From assembly GCA_040905145.1 (NCBI GenBank), contig JBBDSC010000188.1, positions 23,803-87,802 on the forward strand: a DNA stretch of 64,000 nt, written 5' to 3'. The first letter of the stretch is position 1; every line of letters begins with the position of its first letter. Made by a program: the position numbers and the translations under genes. The notes under the pieces are model-generated. The model saw only the letters and a program-made list of their open reading frames with translations, had not been told where the DNA came from and searched no databases. Source of the DNA: DATGMS01 sp040905145. Its GTDB lineage: Bacteria > Bacteroidota > Bacteroidia > Cytophagales > Cyclobacteriaceae. Positions 36,895 through 45,907 of the stretch are shown piece by piece.

Positions 36895-37629
36895 ATGAAA
36901 ACAATTGATTTCAACTGTGACTTAGGGGAAGGCAGTGGCAATGACGCTGCCATTATGCCTTTTATCAGCAGTTGTAATATCGCCTGCGGTGGCCATGCAG
37001 GAGATCTGACCACCATGAGGAAAACAGTACTCCTGGCCACGGCCCACCAGGTGAAAATTGGAGCCCATCCCTCCTACCCTGACCCTCAAAATTTCGGCAG
37101 AAAAATTATTCCTATGTCCCTTCCCGATCTGACAGAAAGCCTGATCCATCAAATCAGGACATTGGAAAATATTGCTCACCACTTCGGCCTGAAACTTCAT
37201 CATATAAAACTCCATGGGGCCCTGTACAATCAGGCAGCCCAGGAAGCGGAAGCTGCCCGATTAATTGTTGACATGATGAAAAAATATTTTATGCAATATA
37301 CTTTATATGCTCCTTATCCATCGGTTCTTTCCCAAATTGCCTTAAAAGAAGGACTTCAAATAAAATATGAAGTATTTGCAGATAGAAATTATAATGCAGA
37401 TCTTTCTTTGGTCAGCCGAAGATTTCCCTATGCTGTGCTATTGGATCATCAAAAGGTCCTGGAACACGTAGAAAGAATATTGAAGGAAGGCAAGGTCAAA
37501 ACCATCTCCGGGGAATTGGTCGCTATCCGTGCAGATACCCTTTGTGTCCATGGAGACAATCCCGAAGCCGTATCACTTGCCGCCACCATTTATAAAAAGC
37601 TTAAACGAGAAGGTTATTTTATCCGATGA
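36895..37629 (+). CDS. pxpA: 5-oxoprolinase subunit A (LamB/YcsF family)
   Basis: 244 residues from the ATG at 36895 (MKTIDFNCDLGEG). Family marks: DLGEGSGND, NIACGGHAGD, KIGAHPSYPDPQNFGR and KLHGALYNQ, plus C-terminal CVHGDNPEAV. With PxpB and PxpC it opens 5-oxoproline to glutamate using ATP. The gene overlaps pxpB by 4 bp, and the three form a coupled operon. Confidence 0.93.
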   Translation: MKTIDFNCDLGEGSGNDAAIMPFISSCNIACGGHAGDLTTMRKTVLLATAHQVKIGAHPSYPDPQNFGRKIIPMSLPDLTESLIHQIRTLENIAHHFGLKLHHIKLHGALYNQAAQEAEAARLIVDMMKKYFMQYTLYAPYPSVLSQIALKEGLQIKYEVFADRNYNADLSLVSRRFPYAVLLDHQKVLEHVERILKEGKVKTISGELVAIRADTLCVHGDNPEAVSLAATIYKKLKREGYFIR

Positions 37630-38372
37630 TGGACTATCCTATAAAATACCGCTATATATCCCCCTTTATTCTGGAGGTATGTTGGCCAGCTGATATATGT
37701 GAGGGAATATTATTGGATATTATTAGATTGAAAAAAGGTTTACAAACCATCTGGGGCCCCGATTTAAGGGATATGACAATGGGATACCATTGTTTAAGTC
37801 TCCATTTCAATTCAGCTATCAATTTCCCCCTCGTTCTTTCGGAAATTGAGGAAGTACGTACCTCCACCGGTTTTTCTATTTTACCGGCAAGAAAAAGGTG
37901 GCACATTCCCATTTGCTATGATTTAGAATTTGGAAAAGACCTGTCGATCATGGCCAAAACCACTAAGCTTAACATTGAAGAAATTATTGATCTTCACAGC
38001 AGCACAATTTACCTGCTTTATTTTTACGGCTTTATGCCAGGCTTCATGTACCTGGGAGGTTTAGCGGAAGAGCTCTACACCCCTAGGAAAAACATGCCTG
38101 ACCGCAAAGTAAAAAAAGGTTCCTTGGCCATTGGAGGCAGGCAAACGGGGATTTATCCCATGGATAGTCCGGGAGGATGGTCGATAATTGGCAAAACCCC
38201 AGTGAATATTTTTAATCTTCATTCAAAAGATCTTGTCCTCGCCCAGCCGGGAGATGAAATACAATTTGAAAAAATTGATAAAGATCTCTTTTATTTTATA
38301 CAGGATCAAGACGCGGCAAGCAGGTATGTTCTAAAAAATGAAACCATTCATGGGCAAAATTACGGTCATTAA
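37626..38372 (+). CDS. pxpB: 5-oxoprolinase subunit B (KipI-like)
   Basis: 248 residues. Has the cyclophilin-like KipI/allophanate-hydrolase subunit 1 pattern: an N-terminal domain to about 85, then HIPICYDLEFGKDL, and FYGFMPGFMYLGGL with late SLAIGGRQTGIYPMDSPGGWSIIGKT. It forms the catalytic pair with PxpC. The first codons are ATGATG, so either could start it. It overlaps pxpA by 4 and pxpC by 35 bp. Confidence 0.92.
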   Translation: MMDYPIKYRYISPFILEVCWPADICEGILLDIIRLKKGLQTIWGPDLRDMTMGYHCLSLHFNSAINFPLVLSEIEEVRTSTGFSILPARKRWHIPICYDLEFGKDLSIMAKTTKLNIEEIIDLHSSTIYLLYFYGFMPGFMYLGGLAEELYTPRKNMPDRKVKKGSLAIGGRQTGIYPMDSPGGWSIIGKTPVNIFNLHSKDLVLAQPGDEIQFEKIDKDLFYFIQDQDAASRYVLKNETIHGQNYGH

Positions 38373-39210
38373 GCCTGGGTTTTATACCTCGGTGCAGGAT
38401 TTGGGCAGGTATGGTTATGCACATTTGGGGGTGCCTGTATCCGGGGCTATGGACCTTATTTCCTTTAATTTGGCCAATCACCTACTCAAAAACCAACCTG
38501 ATGCTGCCTGCTTGGAAATGACCATGATGGGAGCAACCCTTTTTTTTGACCAACCCACCTTAATCGTATTATGTGGAGCAGAGGCCCCAATTTCAATTAA
38601 TGGTCAACCACAAACATTAAACCGGATCATCCCTATCCAGGCAGGGGATTGCCTGAAAATCAGCCAATTCCAAAGCGGCCAAAGGGTGTATTTGGCTATT
38701 AAAGAAGGCTTTATGTCAGAAGTTATCCTAAATAGCCGAAGTTTTTACAAAGGAATAACTTCTCAAAGTCACTTGAAGCAGGGCAATATCCTCTTTTATC
38801 CCTCTTCTACATTTACCGGAACTTCCGCTCATGCTCACCTAAAATTTGTGGATTGGACCAGGGATGGTAAATATTTGGAGGTTTACCCTGGGCCTGAAAT
38901 CAATAATCTAAGAGAAGAAATATACGATAAGCTCTTCCAAAACAAATTCACCATTTCCACTTTGCAAGACAGAATGGGCATACAATTAGAGGAACATCTC
39001 CCCAATAATCTGAAAGAAATCCTCACAGCACCTGTTTATCCGGGAACTGTTCAACTTACCCCTTCCGGAAGGCTGATCATCCTGATGCGGGATGCGCAGG
39101 TCACCGGGGGGTATCCGAGAATTCTCCAGCTCACTGACAAAGCCGTTTCCCTTCTGTCACAAAAAAGGCCCGGACAAGCAATACAGTTTAATTTGTTGGA
39201 GGGAGGATAA
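38338..39210 (+). CDS. pxpC: 5-oxoprolinase subunit C (KipA-like)
   Basis: 290 residues; a second ATG at 38350 (MGKITVIKPGF) is an equally good start and would reduce the 35-bp overlap with pxpB. Family blocks: GFYTSVQDLGRYGYAHLGVPVSGAMD, LCGAEAPISING, DRMGIQLE and PTPSGRLIILMRDAQ-like VTGGYPRI near the end. It partners PxpB in ATP-dependent 5-oxoproline hydrolysis. Confidence 0.92.
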   Translation: MKPFMGKITVIKPGFYTSVQDLGRYGYAHLGVPVSGAMDLISFNLANHLLKNQPDAACLEMTMMGATLFFDQPTLIVLCGAEAPISINGQPQTLNRIIPIQAGDCLKISQFQSGQRVYLAIKEGFMSEVILNSRSFYKGITSQSHLKQGNILFYPSSTFTGTSAHAHLKFVDWTRDGKYLEVYPGPEINNLREEIYDKLFQNKFTISTLQDRMGIQLEEHLPNNLKEILTAPVYPGTVQLTPSGRLIILMRDAQVTGGYPRILQLTDKAVSLLSQKRPGQAIQFNLLEGG

Positions 39211-39227
39211 GGGACTGAACTGAGGAA

Positions 39228-40943
39228 ATGATAGACTTGTCCCTATTTTATAGATCAAGCCCATCTGTTTTAAAATATTTGACATCTGTTGGCAAAATTT
39301 ATTTTTTTCTGGTTTTGTCTGTTTTTTCATTAATTTGCTTTCCGGGAAAACAACACACCATGAATGGAAATCTGCTTTCCTTTATCAGCTTAGGAGGAAA
39401 AAAGGGTATACCGCCCCTCCTATTTGGGGCCTTGTTTTTGATAATCTACTGGCTTTTTGGTTATGATGGCATTACTTTCAGCGATGAGGTTGCTTACCTG
39501 AAATTGGGCGATCAGCTTTGGAATCTTACTCCCGTTATTTATGAAGATCATTTTAGTTCCAGATGGGGCACCTATTTGTTCCCGGGATTATTTACCCATC
39601 TATTCGGGTTTCATGACCGCAATGCCAGCATAGCTTCCTTACTCTTTTATTTAGCCACGCTATTTGTACTATGGAAAATAACGCCTTCTGCCAACCTGAG
39701 AAAATGGGTGATGATCTTCTTTATCAGTCATATTTATTTATTGCATTTTCTTCCCAAAGTTTATCCGGATACATTTTTGATCTTTTGGGTCGTCTTAATT
39801 CCCGTATCGGCCCTTTTCCGGGACAAGCAACCCATTTTAGCTGCTTTGGTAATGAGCATGGCCTTTGTGGTGGGATTTTGCACAAAGGAAACGATGGTTC
39901 TACTGTTTCCATTCCCCCTCTTGTTGCTTTTTATTGACCTAAAATGGACAAAATCTTTGGCCTTCTATTATTACTTTGCCCTATTCGCATTGCTGCTGAT
40001 CATCCTTTATTTAGGCTATTACCAATTGAAGTTCGGCGATATGCTTTTTCAGTTCAAAAGTATCCATAGAGGCCATTATATTTCTGGATTTTCCTATCAT
40101 GACAAAGGCTGGATAATTATCCTGAAAAGGATCACCTATTTGCCCTTTTTTGCTTTTATAGAACGGACCTATTGGCTATGGCTGGTTATGGCAATTCCAG
40201 GGATCTTTTATGGACTCAAAAGCAAAGGAAAGCCAAACCTGGAGTTTGCACTTTGTTCTATTTGTCTCCTTATAGGCTTTTGGTTGATGACTACCTCTCT
40301 GGAATTTTATAACCCTATTCCCCTGAACCCCAGGCATTTCATTATAATGGTGGGACCACTTTCTGTTAATATTGCCTTAGGCGCAAAATATTGGCTGCAT
40401 GATCAATGGTGGAAAAGGTTTATCACTTTCCTGCTTATGGTTGGAGGATTTTATGCCTTTGCTTTGCTGGATTGGAAAATCGGCGCATTTCATTTCCTTT
40501 TTGCAGGGTTCATTTTATTAAGAAAGGAAAAACTAAAGTACTGGGCAATGACCATTTCCCTTATCCTAACGGTAACTATTGCTGTTTATCATCAACATCA
40601 ACTTAAAAATTACCCTCACTTTCTGAAGACTTTTCAATCTTTGGTCAAAAATTCGTCTGAGGCATCTCCACTATTGACCCATGAGTTTATTGTGCAAAGT
40701 AAAGATGTTTTGCTAAACCAGCCCAATATACAAGCCCCGCTTCAATCCCTATACCACCTGGATGGTCTTAAGGAAACACCGCCGCATAAGTTCACCCTTT
40801 TTGTCTATAATTATTACCGGCATGCCTACGTAAAGGAGCAGGAATTCCTTGACAAGGCAGAAGAGTGGATTAAAAAAGAAGGGTATGAAATCACCAGCTC
40901 TTCCAAAGACCAATGGATGAGAATTGAAGTTTATGAAAAGTAG
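39228..40943 (+). CDS. GT39/ArnT-like multi-pass membrane glycosyltransferase
   Basis: 571 residues with about eleven hydrophobic helices and few charges outside the loops. After the first helices it has FSDEVAYLKLGDQLW, the acidic loop pattern of ArnT/PMT-type (GT39/GT-C) enzymes that use polyprenyl-phosphate sugars, and a C-terminal extracytoplasmic tail (about 455-571). An internal ATG at 39360 is a possible later start. It follows pxpC by 17 bp but is unlikely to be functionally linked. Acceptor and sugar unknown. Confidence 0.65.
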   Translation: MIDLSLFYRSSPSVLKYLTSVGKIYFFLVLSVFSLICFPGKQHTMNGNLLSFISLGGKKGIPPLLFGALFLIIYWLFGYDGITFSDEVAYLKLGDQLWNLTPVIYEDHFSSRWGTYLFPGLFTHLFGFHDRNASIASLLFYLATLFVLWKITPSANLRKWVMIFFISHIYLLHFLPKVYPDTFLIFWVVLIPVSALFRDKQPILAALVMSMAFVVGFCTKETMVLLFPFPLLLLFIDLKWTKSLAFYYYFALFALLLIILYLGYYQLKFGDMLFQFKSIHRGHYISGFSYHDKGWIIILKRITYLPFFAFIERTYWLWLVMAIPGIFYGLKSKGKPNLEFALCSICLLIGFWLMTTSLEFYNPIPLNPRHFIIMVGPLSVNIALGAKYWLHDQWWKRFITFLLMVGGFYAFALLDWKIGAFHFLFAGFILLRKEKLKYWAMTISLILTVTIAVYHQHQLKNYPHFLKTFQSLVKNSSEASPLLTHEFIVQSKDVLLNQPNIQAPLQSLYHLDGLKETPPHKFTLFVYNYYRHAYVKEQEFLDKAEEWIKKEGYEITSSSKDQWMRIEVYEK

Positions 40944-40970
40944 GGAATTCTTTTGCTCTGTTCATAATGG

Positions 40971-41498
40971 TTAAAAATGTTTGCGTTGCAGGATTTCGGA
41001 TACAACTATGGCTTCCCGTACGGTATTTGGATTTTTCAATAAAGCAGCATATTTATTGGACTGCGAATAATCCTCTGCAACATCTTCCACTTCTCTCAAG
41101 ATTTTCTCATCAGCTTCCAAATCCACCTGATCGTCCAACTTTACCAAAGGTTGGGTTTCATACTTTCTTATACTTCCCTGGCTCTCTCCATAAGAGGTAT
41201 ACTGCGGCTTTTGGTATTTCTCCGGTTCGTCAAAGGTCACATTGGGGAGAGGCTCGGGAGTGTCATTTTCTGTTTCCTCTTGTCCTCCAACTTCCAATTC
41301 CCGTTCCCTCTCCTTCTGCTCATTTCTAATATCTTTTAATAAATCCTCAAAAGAAACGGTTTTCCTGGGTTCGGTCTCTGGCTGGTCAGCCTCTTCTTCT
41401 GATCCTACCTGGGGTTCTTTTTTCCTGAAGAAAGTGGTGTACAGGAAATAGATGATGATGGCAACGATATATACGAGGGTACTAGAATCTAAATCCAT
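40971..41498 (-). CDS. Single-pass membrane protein with charged cytoplasmic tail
   Basis: 175 residues. One membrane helix (about 8-23, LVYIVAIIIYFLYTTFF), then RKK and a long acidic, low-complexity segment (EEEADQPETEPRK, ELEVGGQEETEND), ending in VREAIVVSEILQRKHF. The ordered C-terminus (about 130-175) looks conserved and might be the functional part. Function unknown. It is the last apparently native gene before the accessory island. Confidence 0.6.
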   Translation of the reverse strand: MDLDSSTLVYIVAIIIYFLYTTFFRKKEPQVGSEEEADQPETEPRKTVSFEDLLKDIRNEQKERERELEVGGQEETENDTPEPLPNVTFDEPEKYQKPQYTSYGESQGSIRKYETQPLVKLDDQVDLEADEKILREVEDVAEDYSQSNKYAALLKNPNTVREAIVVSEILQRKHF

Positions 41499-41770
41499 AG
41501 GTTTTAATTATCAAGCTCCAAGATAGTGAAATTTTTCAATTGGGTCAATTGTTTTACTCTCCCCTGAAGGGTTTGACAAAAAACTCCACTCCCATCAAAT
41601 GAATTATTTGAGTTGATCAAAGAGTCCGGTGCTTTGCATGGGTCAGCAAAAATGCAGATTACTCAATGGCCCATAACGGATCCATACTGGATACACCAAC
41701 AAAATGTGCTCTATTATTTCTCATTGGTTAGGATTCATTGAGTTTAAACTTGCCCCTGGATTGTCAGTGA

Positions 41771-43952
41771 GCATGTTTTTTGTTAAATGAACTGGAAAGT
41801 GCTTTATCGATTTATGCCGGAGAATTTCTGCCCATGGACCGCTATATGGAGTGGGCTTCATTTCCCCGTGAACATTATCGCCAACTTTATCTTGATGTCC
41901 TTACCTCAATATGATGTTTGTAGGGAGATCCTTCGGGGTGAACTTGGCATGAGCCCGTCGCCCGGGACCAAGAAGACCCTGGATGATGTAGTGGAAGGAA
42001 AACTCCGGGATAAGGTAGAACCACATGCTCATCGAGCTCCCGTTTCCGGCCCCGCAACACCTATTATTGGTCGTGCCGAAGAGTGTGCTATGATCGACCA
42101 ACGACTTGAAAACCTAAGCAATGGACTATTTGGTGGTGGCTTATTTATAAATGGCGAAGCAGGAACTGGGAAAACACGGTTGGTCCAGGAGCTCATCCAG
42201 CGGGCCCGTAAAAAGCACCTGCCTTTCTTTTTAGGGCGTACCAATGCCGGTACGGGGAATATGGTGTACGGACCGTTCATTGAATTGTTCATTGATATCC
42301 TGAACAAACAACCTGAGATGGAAAATATGCTACCTGTTGAACTGGGACATCTTATACCCGGTTTTTCCGGCAAAGGCCAGTCCTTGCCTTATGCAGACAA
42401 GCTGGCTGCAAAAGGATATCTCTTTGCCCAGGTCTATCGGTTTTTCATCAAACTCACTTTAGAAGGACCTGCTGTCATCATACTGGAAGATCTTCACGCT
42501 GCAGACCAGGGTAGCAAAGAATTGATATCGTATTTGATTCAGTATCGGGGCCAGTTGCCCATCCTTTTTGTCGCAACTTTACGAAAGGAAGTAGGTGACC
42601 CATTACCAGGGTTTGTTTTCGATCTACAGGATCATTTCGTGGGAGTACTCGCGCTTGCTCCGTTGACGTATGAAGAACATGTAACCCTGCTCCATCTGCA
42701 TACTGAAGAAAATGCCATTATAGGAACGGATACGGCCAACCATATTTATCACCTCGCAGAGGGAAATCCGTTGTATGCACTTGAACTGCTACGGCATTAC
42801 TCTGAAGATAGAACCGCCTCTCCGCCAAAACAGCGTCAAGATGCCGGGATAATGCCTTCCTCTCCGGTTTGGGAAAATATTCCAACGTCTATTTTCCAAA
42901 TGGTTGAACAGAAGCTGGAAAAACTGTCACCCCCTGCTCATCACCTGTTGTACATTGCAGCCGTTATCGGGCGGCAGGTACCCTATGAACTTTTGGCGTC
43001 GATATGGAACAGCGGAAACAGGAATGCAGAAGATGGGCTCTTTAATGCGCTTCAGGAGGTTATCCGTGCCCGGTTACTTGAAGAACATGGCCTCGATTAC
43101 TGCTTTCGCCATGCCCTTGTCCAGGAAACAATCTATTTGTCTATCTCTGAAGCCCGCCGGCAGATTCTGCATAAGCAGGTAGCTGGCCGGATTTTGGAAC
43201 TTTCAGCAGATCCAGATGAAGCCCCGGTGGAACTGATTGCCTGGCATTATCTGGGGGCTAGGGACATGCTTGAGGCTGCAAACTATTTGAAAAAAGCTGG
43301 CAAACGTGCTGAAAATGTATATGCACATGAAGATGCACTCCAGCGTTACAGGGAAGCTTGCGATGTCCTCAAGAGAGAGAAAGGCAATCCGGCCATGAAT
43401 CTGAAGCGTGAAATTCTTGAACGTATTGGTGATGTCTATCGCGCCTGTGGTCAACTTGAGAAGAGCTATGGTGCTTATGAGAAAGCCATATCCCTCACTC
43501 AAGATACATCTTTGAATAATCTGTACCTGATGGAGCTGCACAGGAAAATGGCTGTGGCCGCTATCTCCCTAACGGAAAATGACCGCTCCAAAAAACACCT
43601 GATGAAAGCGTTTGAGCTTGCAGGTGGCAATCCCCGACTCCAGGCTCGCCTGTTCCTTACCAAAGCACTTTACTTGTGGCACCTGAACCGTCTGGAGGAA
43701 GCTTATGAGTTGGCACAAAAAGCACTAAGGCGGGCAAAAAAGACAGAGGCCAAGGCTGAGGCTTCACAGGCTTGCGAAATTCTGGCAATGACCTGCCTTC
43801 CGCTCGGGCGCTGGGAAGAAGGCTTAAAATATGAGATGGAACTTCAATTCATGGGTGGTCCCCGGAAATTGTTGTCGCAACCGATTTACACCATTGTCTG
43901 GGAGAATATCATGTCTCCGGAGGTCAGCCTATACAAAAGGCACGACCCTTAA
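41771..43952 (+). pseudogene. Decayed BTAD/ATPase/TPR signal-transduction regulator, N-terminal part
   Basis: The true N-terminal fragment lies in another frame at 41771-41915: ELESALSIYAGEFLPMDRYMEWASFPREHYRQLYLDVL is split at a TGA and matches the start of a bacterial transcriptional activator domain. Before it there is no DNA-binding domain. A deletion then joins it, out of frame, to QYDVCREILRGELGMSPSP, the end of a BTAD. From there the frame is open: AAA ATPase with Walker A NGEAGTGKT and LILEDLHAADQGS (about 42150-42520), then TPR-rich helices. It ends at 43952 in a false tail; the correct frame continues after a 1-base loss near 43848 (GGPRKLL versus HGWSPEIV). Confidence 0.75.
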
Positions 43953-44671
43953 TGGAGCATGTAGCTGGTCAGGCTTCGCAGGTTGGAGATTTGCTTTGCG
44001 TTCCTGTTCCTCACCACGCATTAGACACAATGAACCCTTTGCGTGGCAATCACTGTCATGCTATAGAAAAACTATCTTCAAGCCTTGAGCTTTATGAAAG
44101 GGTAGGTTCTCCTGCAGGTATGGCGTATTCATTGGCCCGTAAAAGTGTGCTTCATACCTTAACGGGGGACAAAGGGCTTGGATGGCAGATCGTGCAAGAC
44201 GGCTTTGTTTATGCCATGCAGGCTGGCTTAGGCGATCATTGCTTGCGGCGGCTTTACGCTGTTGGAATCTGGAACCGTCTGGAAGCAGGTGATCTGGAAC
44301 AGGCAGGGAAATTAATTGAAAGCACTGAAAAGTTATTGGCCAAATCGGATGCCTGTGCAGCCTGTATTTTGGAACTCTATCCCTGGTTTTCCTATTATTT
44401 TTTACAAACAAGACAGATTGAGAAAGCGTGTGGATGTTACAAAGCAGTCTCCAGACTATCGGGAAAAACAGGCAATCCTATAGGCAAAACGATTGCCGCC
44501 ATGATTAAATCCAACCTTTATATTACCGAAATGAACTGGAAACAAGCAGAGGAGTACAGTCAAAAATCCCATCAAATGCTGGAAGAAGCAGTTCCGGCAA
44601 CTGCCCAATCTCCCATTGCATACTTTCTGAAGCGGATGGTTGAGCAACAGGGGGAATTGCAACAGGTTTAG
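43848..44671 (+). pseudogene. C-terminal TPR part of the same decayed regulator
   Basis: In the frame reached after the shift near 43848 the protein reads HGWSPEIVVATDLHHCLGEYHVSGG, then QKARPLMEHVAGQASQVGDL and onward through TPR-like helices to AHSPIAY-type ending FLKRMVEQQGELQQV at 44671. It joins smoothly to the preceding part, which shows one ancestral gene of about 950 codons. The ATG at 43952 is incidental. Confidence 0.7.
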
Positions 44672-44693
44672 AGCGCTCATTTAGCACAACTTG

Positions 44694-44751
44694 TCCCGAT
44701 TTTTCGGGAGTGGCAAGCCGCTCAGGCAAACACACAAACCCCAGCTTGCCA
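44694..44751. repeat. Paired inverted repeats upstream of the XRE regulator
   Basis: Two perfect stems in a row: TCCCGA (44694-44699) with TCGGGA (44704-44709), and TGGCAAGC (44711-44718) with GCTTGCCA (44744-44751). They sit between the regulator pseudogene and the restriction operon. They may be a bidirectional transcription stop or a mobile-element boundary; no target duplication is visible. Confidence 0.45.
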
Positions 44752-44807
44752 AAGAGCCAATTTTTCCCTCCCGCAAGGACAGAGATTCAATAAAAAATTG
44801 TATTTTT

Positions 44808-44820
44808 GACATAAATTGTC
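44808..44820. promoter_or_regulatory. Candidate operator of the XRE regulator
   Basis: The short dyad GACA-TAAAT-TGTC lies 30 bp before the regulator ATG. Controller proteins of restriction systems bind GACT-type inverted repeats near their own promoters, so this is a plausible autoregulatory site. Evidence is only the dyad and its position. Confidence 0.35.
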
Positions 44821-44849
44821 CAGATTGCATTTTCAAGAAAAATAAGGAA

Positions 44850-45191
44850 ATGACTATTAGGGAATCCTTCGGAGAACACATTAGGAAGTTAAGGGAAGAA
44901 AATGGTCTTCCTTTAAGAAAAGTTGCTGCAGTACTTGACATAGACCCGTCCACACTTAGCAAGATTGAAAGAGGAGAACGGTCTGCAAACAAAGATATGA
45001 TCCCTGTTTTAGCAGAACTATTCAAAGAAGATGCAGAAACACTTGGATTGATTTTGCTCAGCGACAAAGTAGCCTATGATTTAATGCAGGAGAAAAACCC
45101 AAGTGAAATTCTTAAAGTGGCGGAAGAGAAAATCAAGTATTTAAAAACCAAAAGACATCAGCAAGGCAAATTAGATTTTGACAAGCAATGA
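44850..45191 (+). CDS. XRE/HTH regulator, restriction-system controller-like
   Basis: 113 residues from the ATG at 44850. HTH motif: GEHIRKLREENGLPLRKVAAVLDIDPSTLSKIERGER (about 7-43), followed by a charged, mainly helical C-terminal half. It fits an XRE repressor/activator coupled to the restriction genes. The stop overlaps the ATG of the nuclease-methylase gene (ATGA), as expected for a controller gene leading an operon. Confidence 0.85.
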   Translation: MTIRESFGEHIRKLREENGLPLRKVAAVLDIDPSTLSKIERGERSANKDMIPVLAELFKEDAETLGLILLSDKVAYDLMQEKNPSEILKVAEEKIKYLKTKRHQQGKLDFDKQ

Positions 45192-45907
45192 CCATTCAAG
45201 ACCTTGTAGAGAAATATCGTTCGGACAGAGTAAGTTGCCTTAAAACAACTTACAATGAAACGCAATTGCGTAACGACTTTATTGATCCGCTTTTGAAGTG
45301 CCTTGGATGGGATGTGGATAATAATAAAGGAAAAACGCAATTTTTGAGAGATGTTATTCAGGAAGAGTATATTGAGGTGGAAGATGAAACCACCAAAAAG
45401 AATCCTGACTATACTTTGCGCATCAACGGTACAAGGAAACTGTTTGTTGAAGTCAAAAAGCCTTCGGTTAACATCTTAAAATCTGCCAAAGCTGCTTTTC
45501 AAACGAGAAGATATGGCTGGAACGCTAATATTGGTATTTCGATTCTAACCAATTTTGAACACCTAATTATCTATGATTGTAGGTATAAACCAGATGTTTA
45601 TGAGGAAGAACAAGTAGCCCGTATCAGGATTTTGAACTTTGAAGAATATGTTGATGCCCTTGACGAAATACAGCAACTAATTTCTTTTAATGCAGCCAAT
45701 TCCGGTCGGTTGGATGACCTGTTCTCCATTTACGAGCGAAAAGGGCAAACTTTTGACGACTATTTCTTAAAGCAAATCGAAGATTGGAGACAAAAATTAG
45801 CCATTACTGCTATTGAGAAAAATGAGAGCCTTGATGATGAAGACATCAACTTTTTGATTCAAAGGCTATTAAACCGGATTATCTTCCTGAGAATTTGTGA
45901 AGACTGA
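45188..45907 (+). pseudogene. Type IIG-like restriction-modification gene, nuclease half, ended by an in-frame TGA
   Basis: 239 residues. The PD-(D/E)xK nuclease signature is D74 (NPDYTLRI) with E88-V-K90 in FVEVKKPS; upstream GWDVDNNKGKTQFL is typical of the fused restriction-modification family. The frame is stopped by TGA at 45905-45907 (CED-stop-TIEKFETL), though it stays open afterwards in the same frame. A single C-to-T change of CGA would give this TGA. The truncated product might still be made but lacks the methylase and specificity parts. Confidence 0.8.

Noticed and set aside
41787..41910. First 40 codons of the long frame starting at ATG 41787
   Set aside because: The homologous BTAD sequence lies in another frame there; these codons are out-of-frame noise.
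43952..44080. Separate gene starting at ATG 43952
   Set aside because: The same frame remains open upstream to about 43848 with continuous homology, so this is part of the decayed regulator.
44711..44751. Integron-type attachment site
   Set aside because: The inverted repeat has no integrase gene or cassette array near it; kept only as an unexplained repeat.
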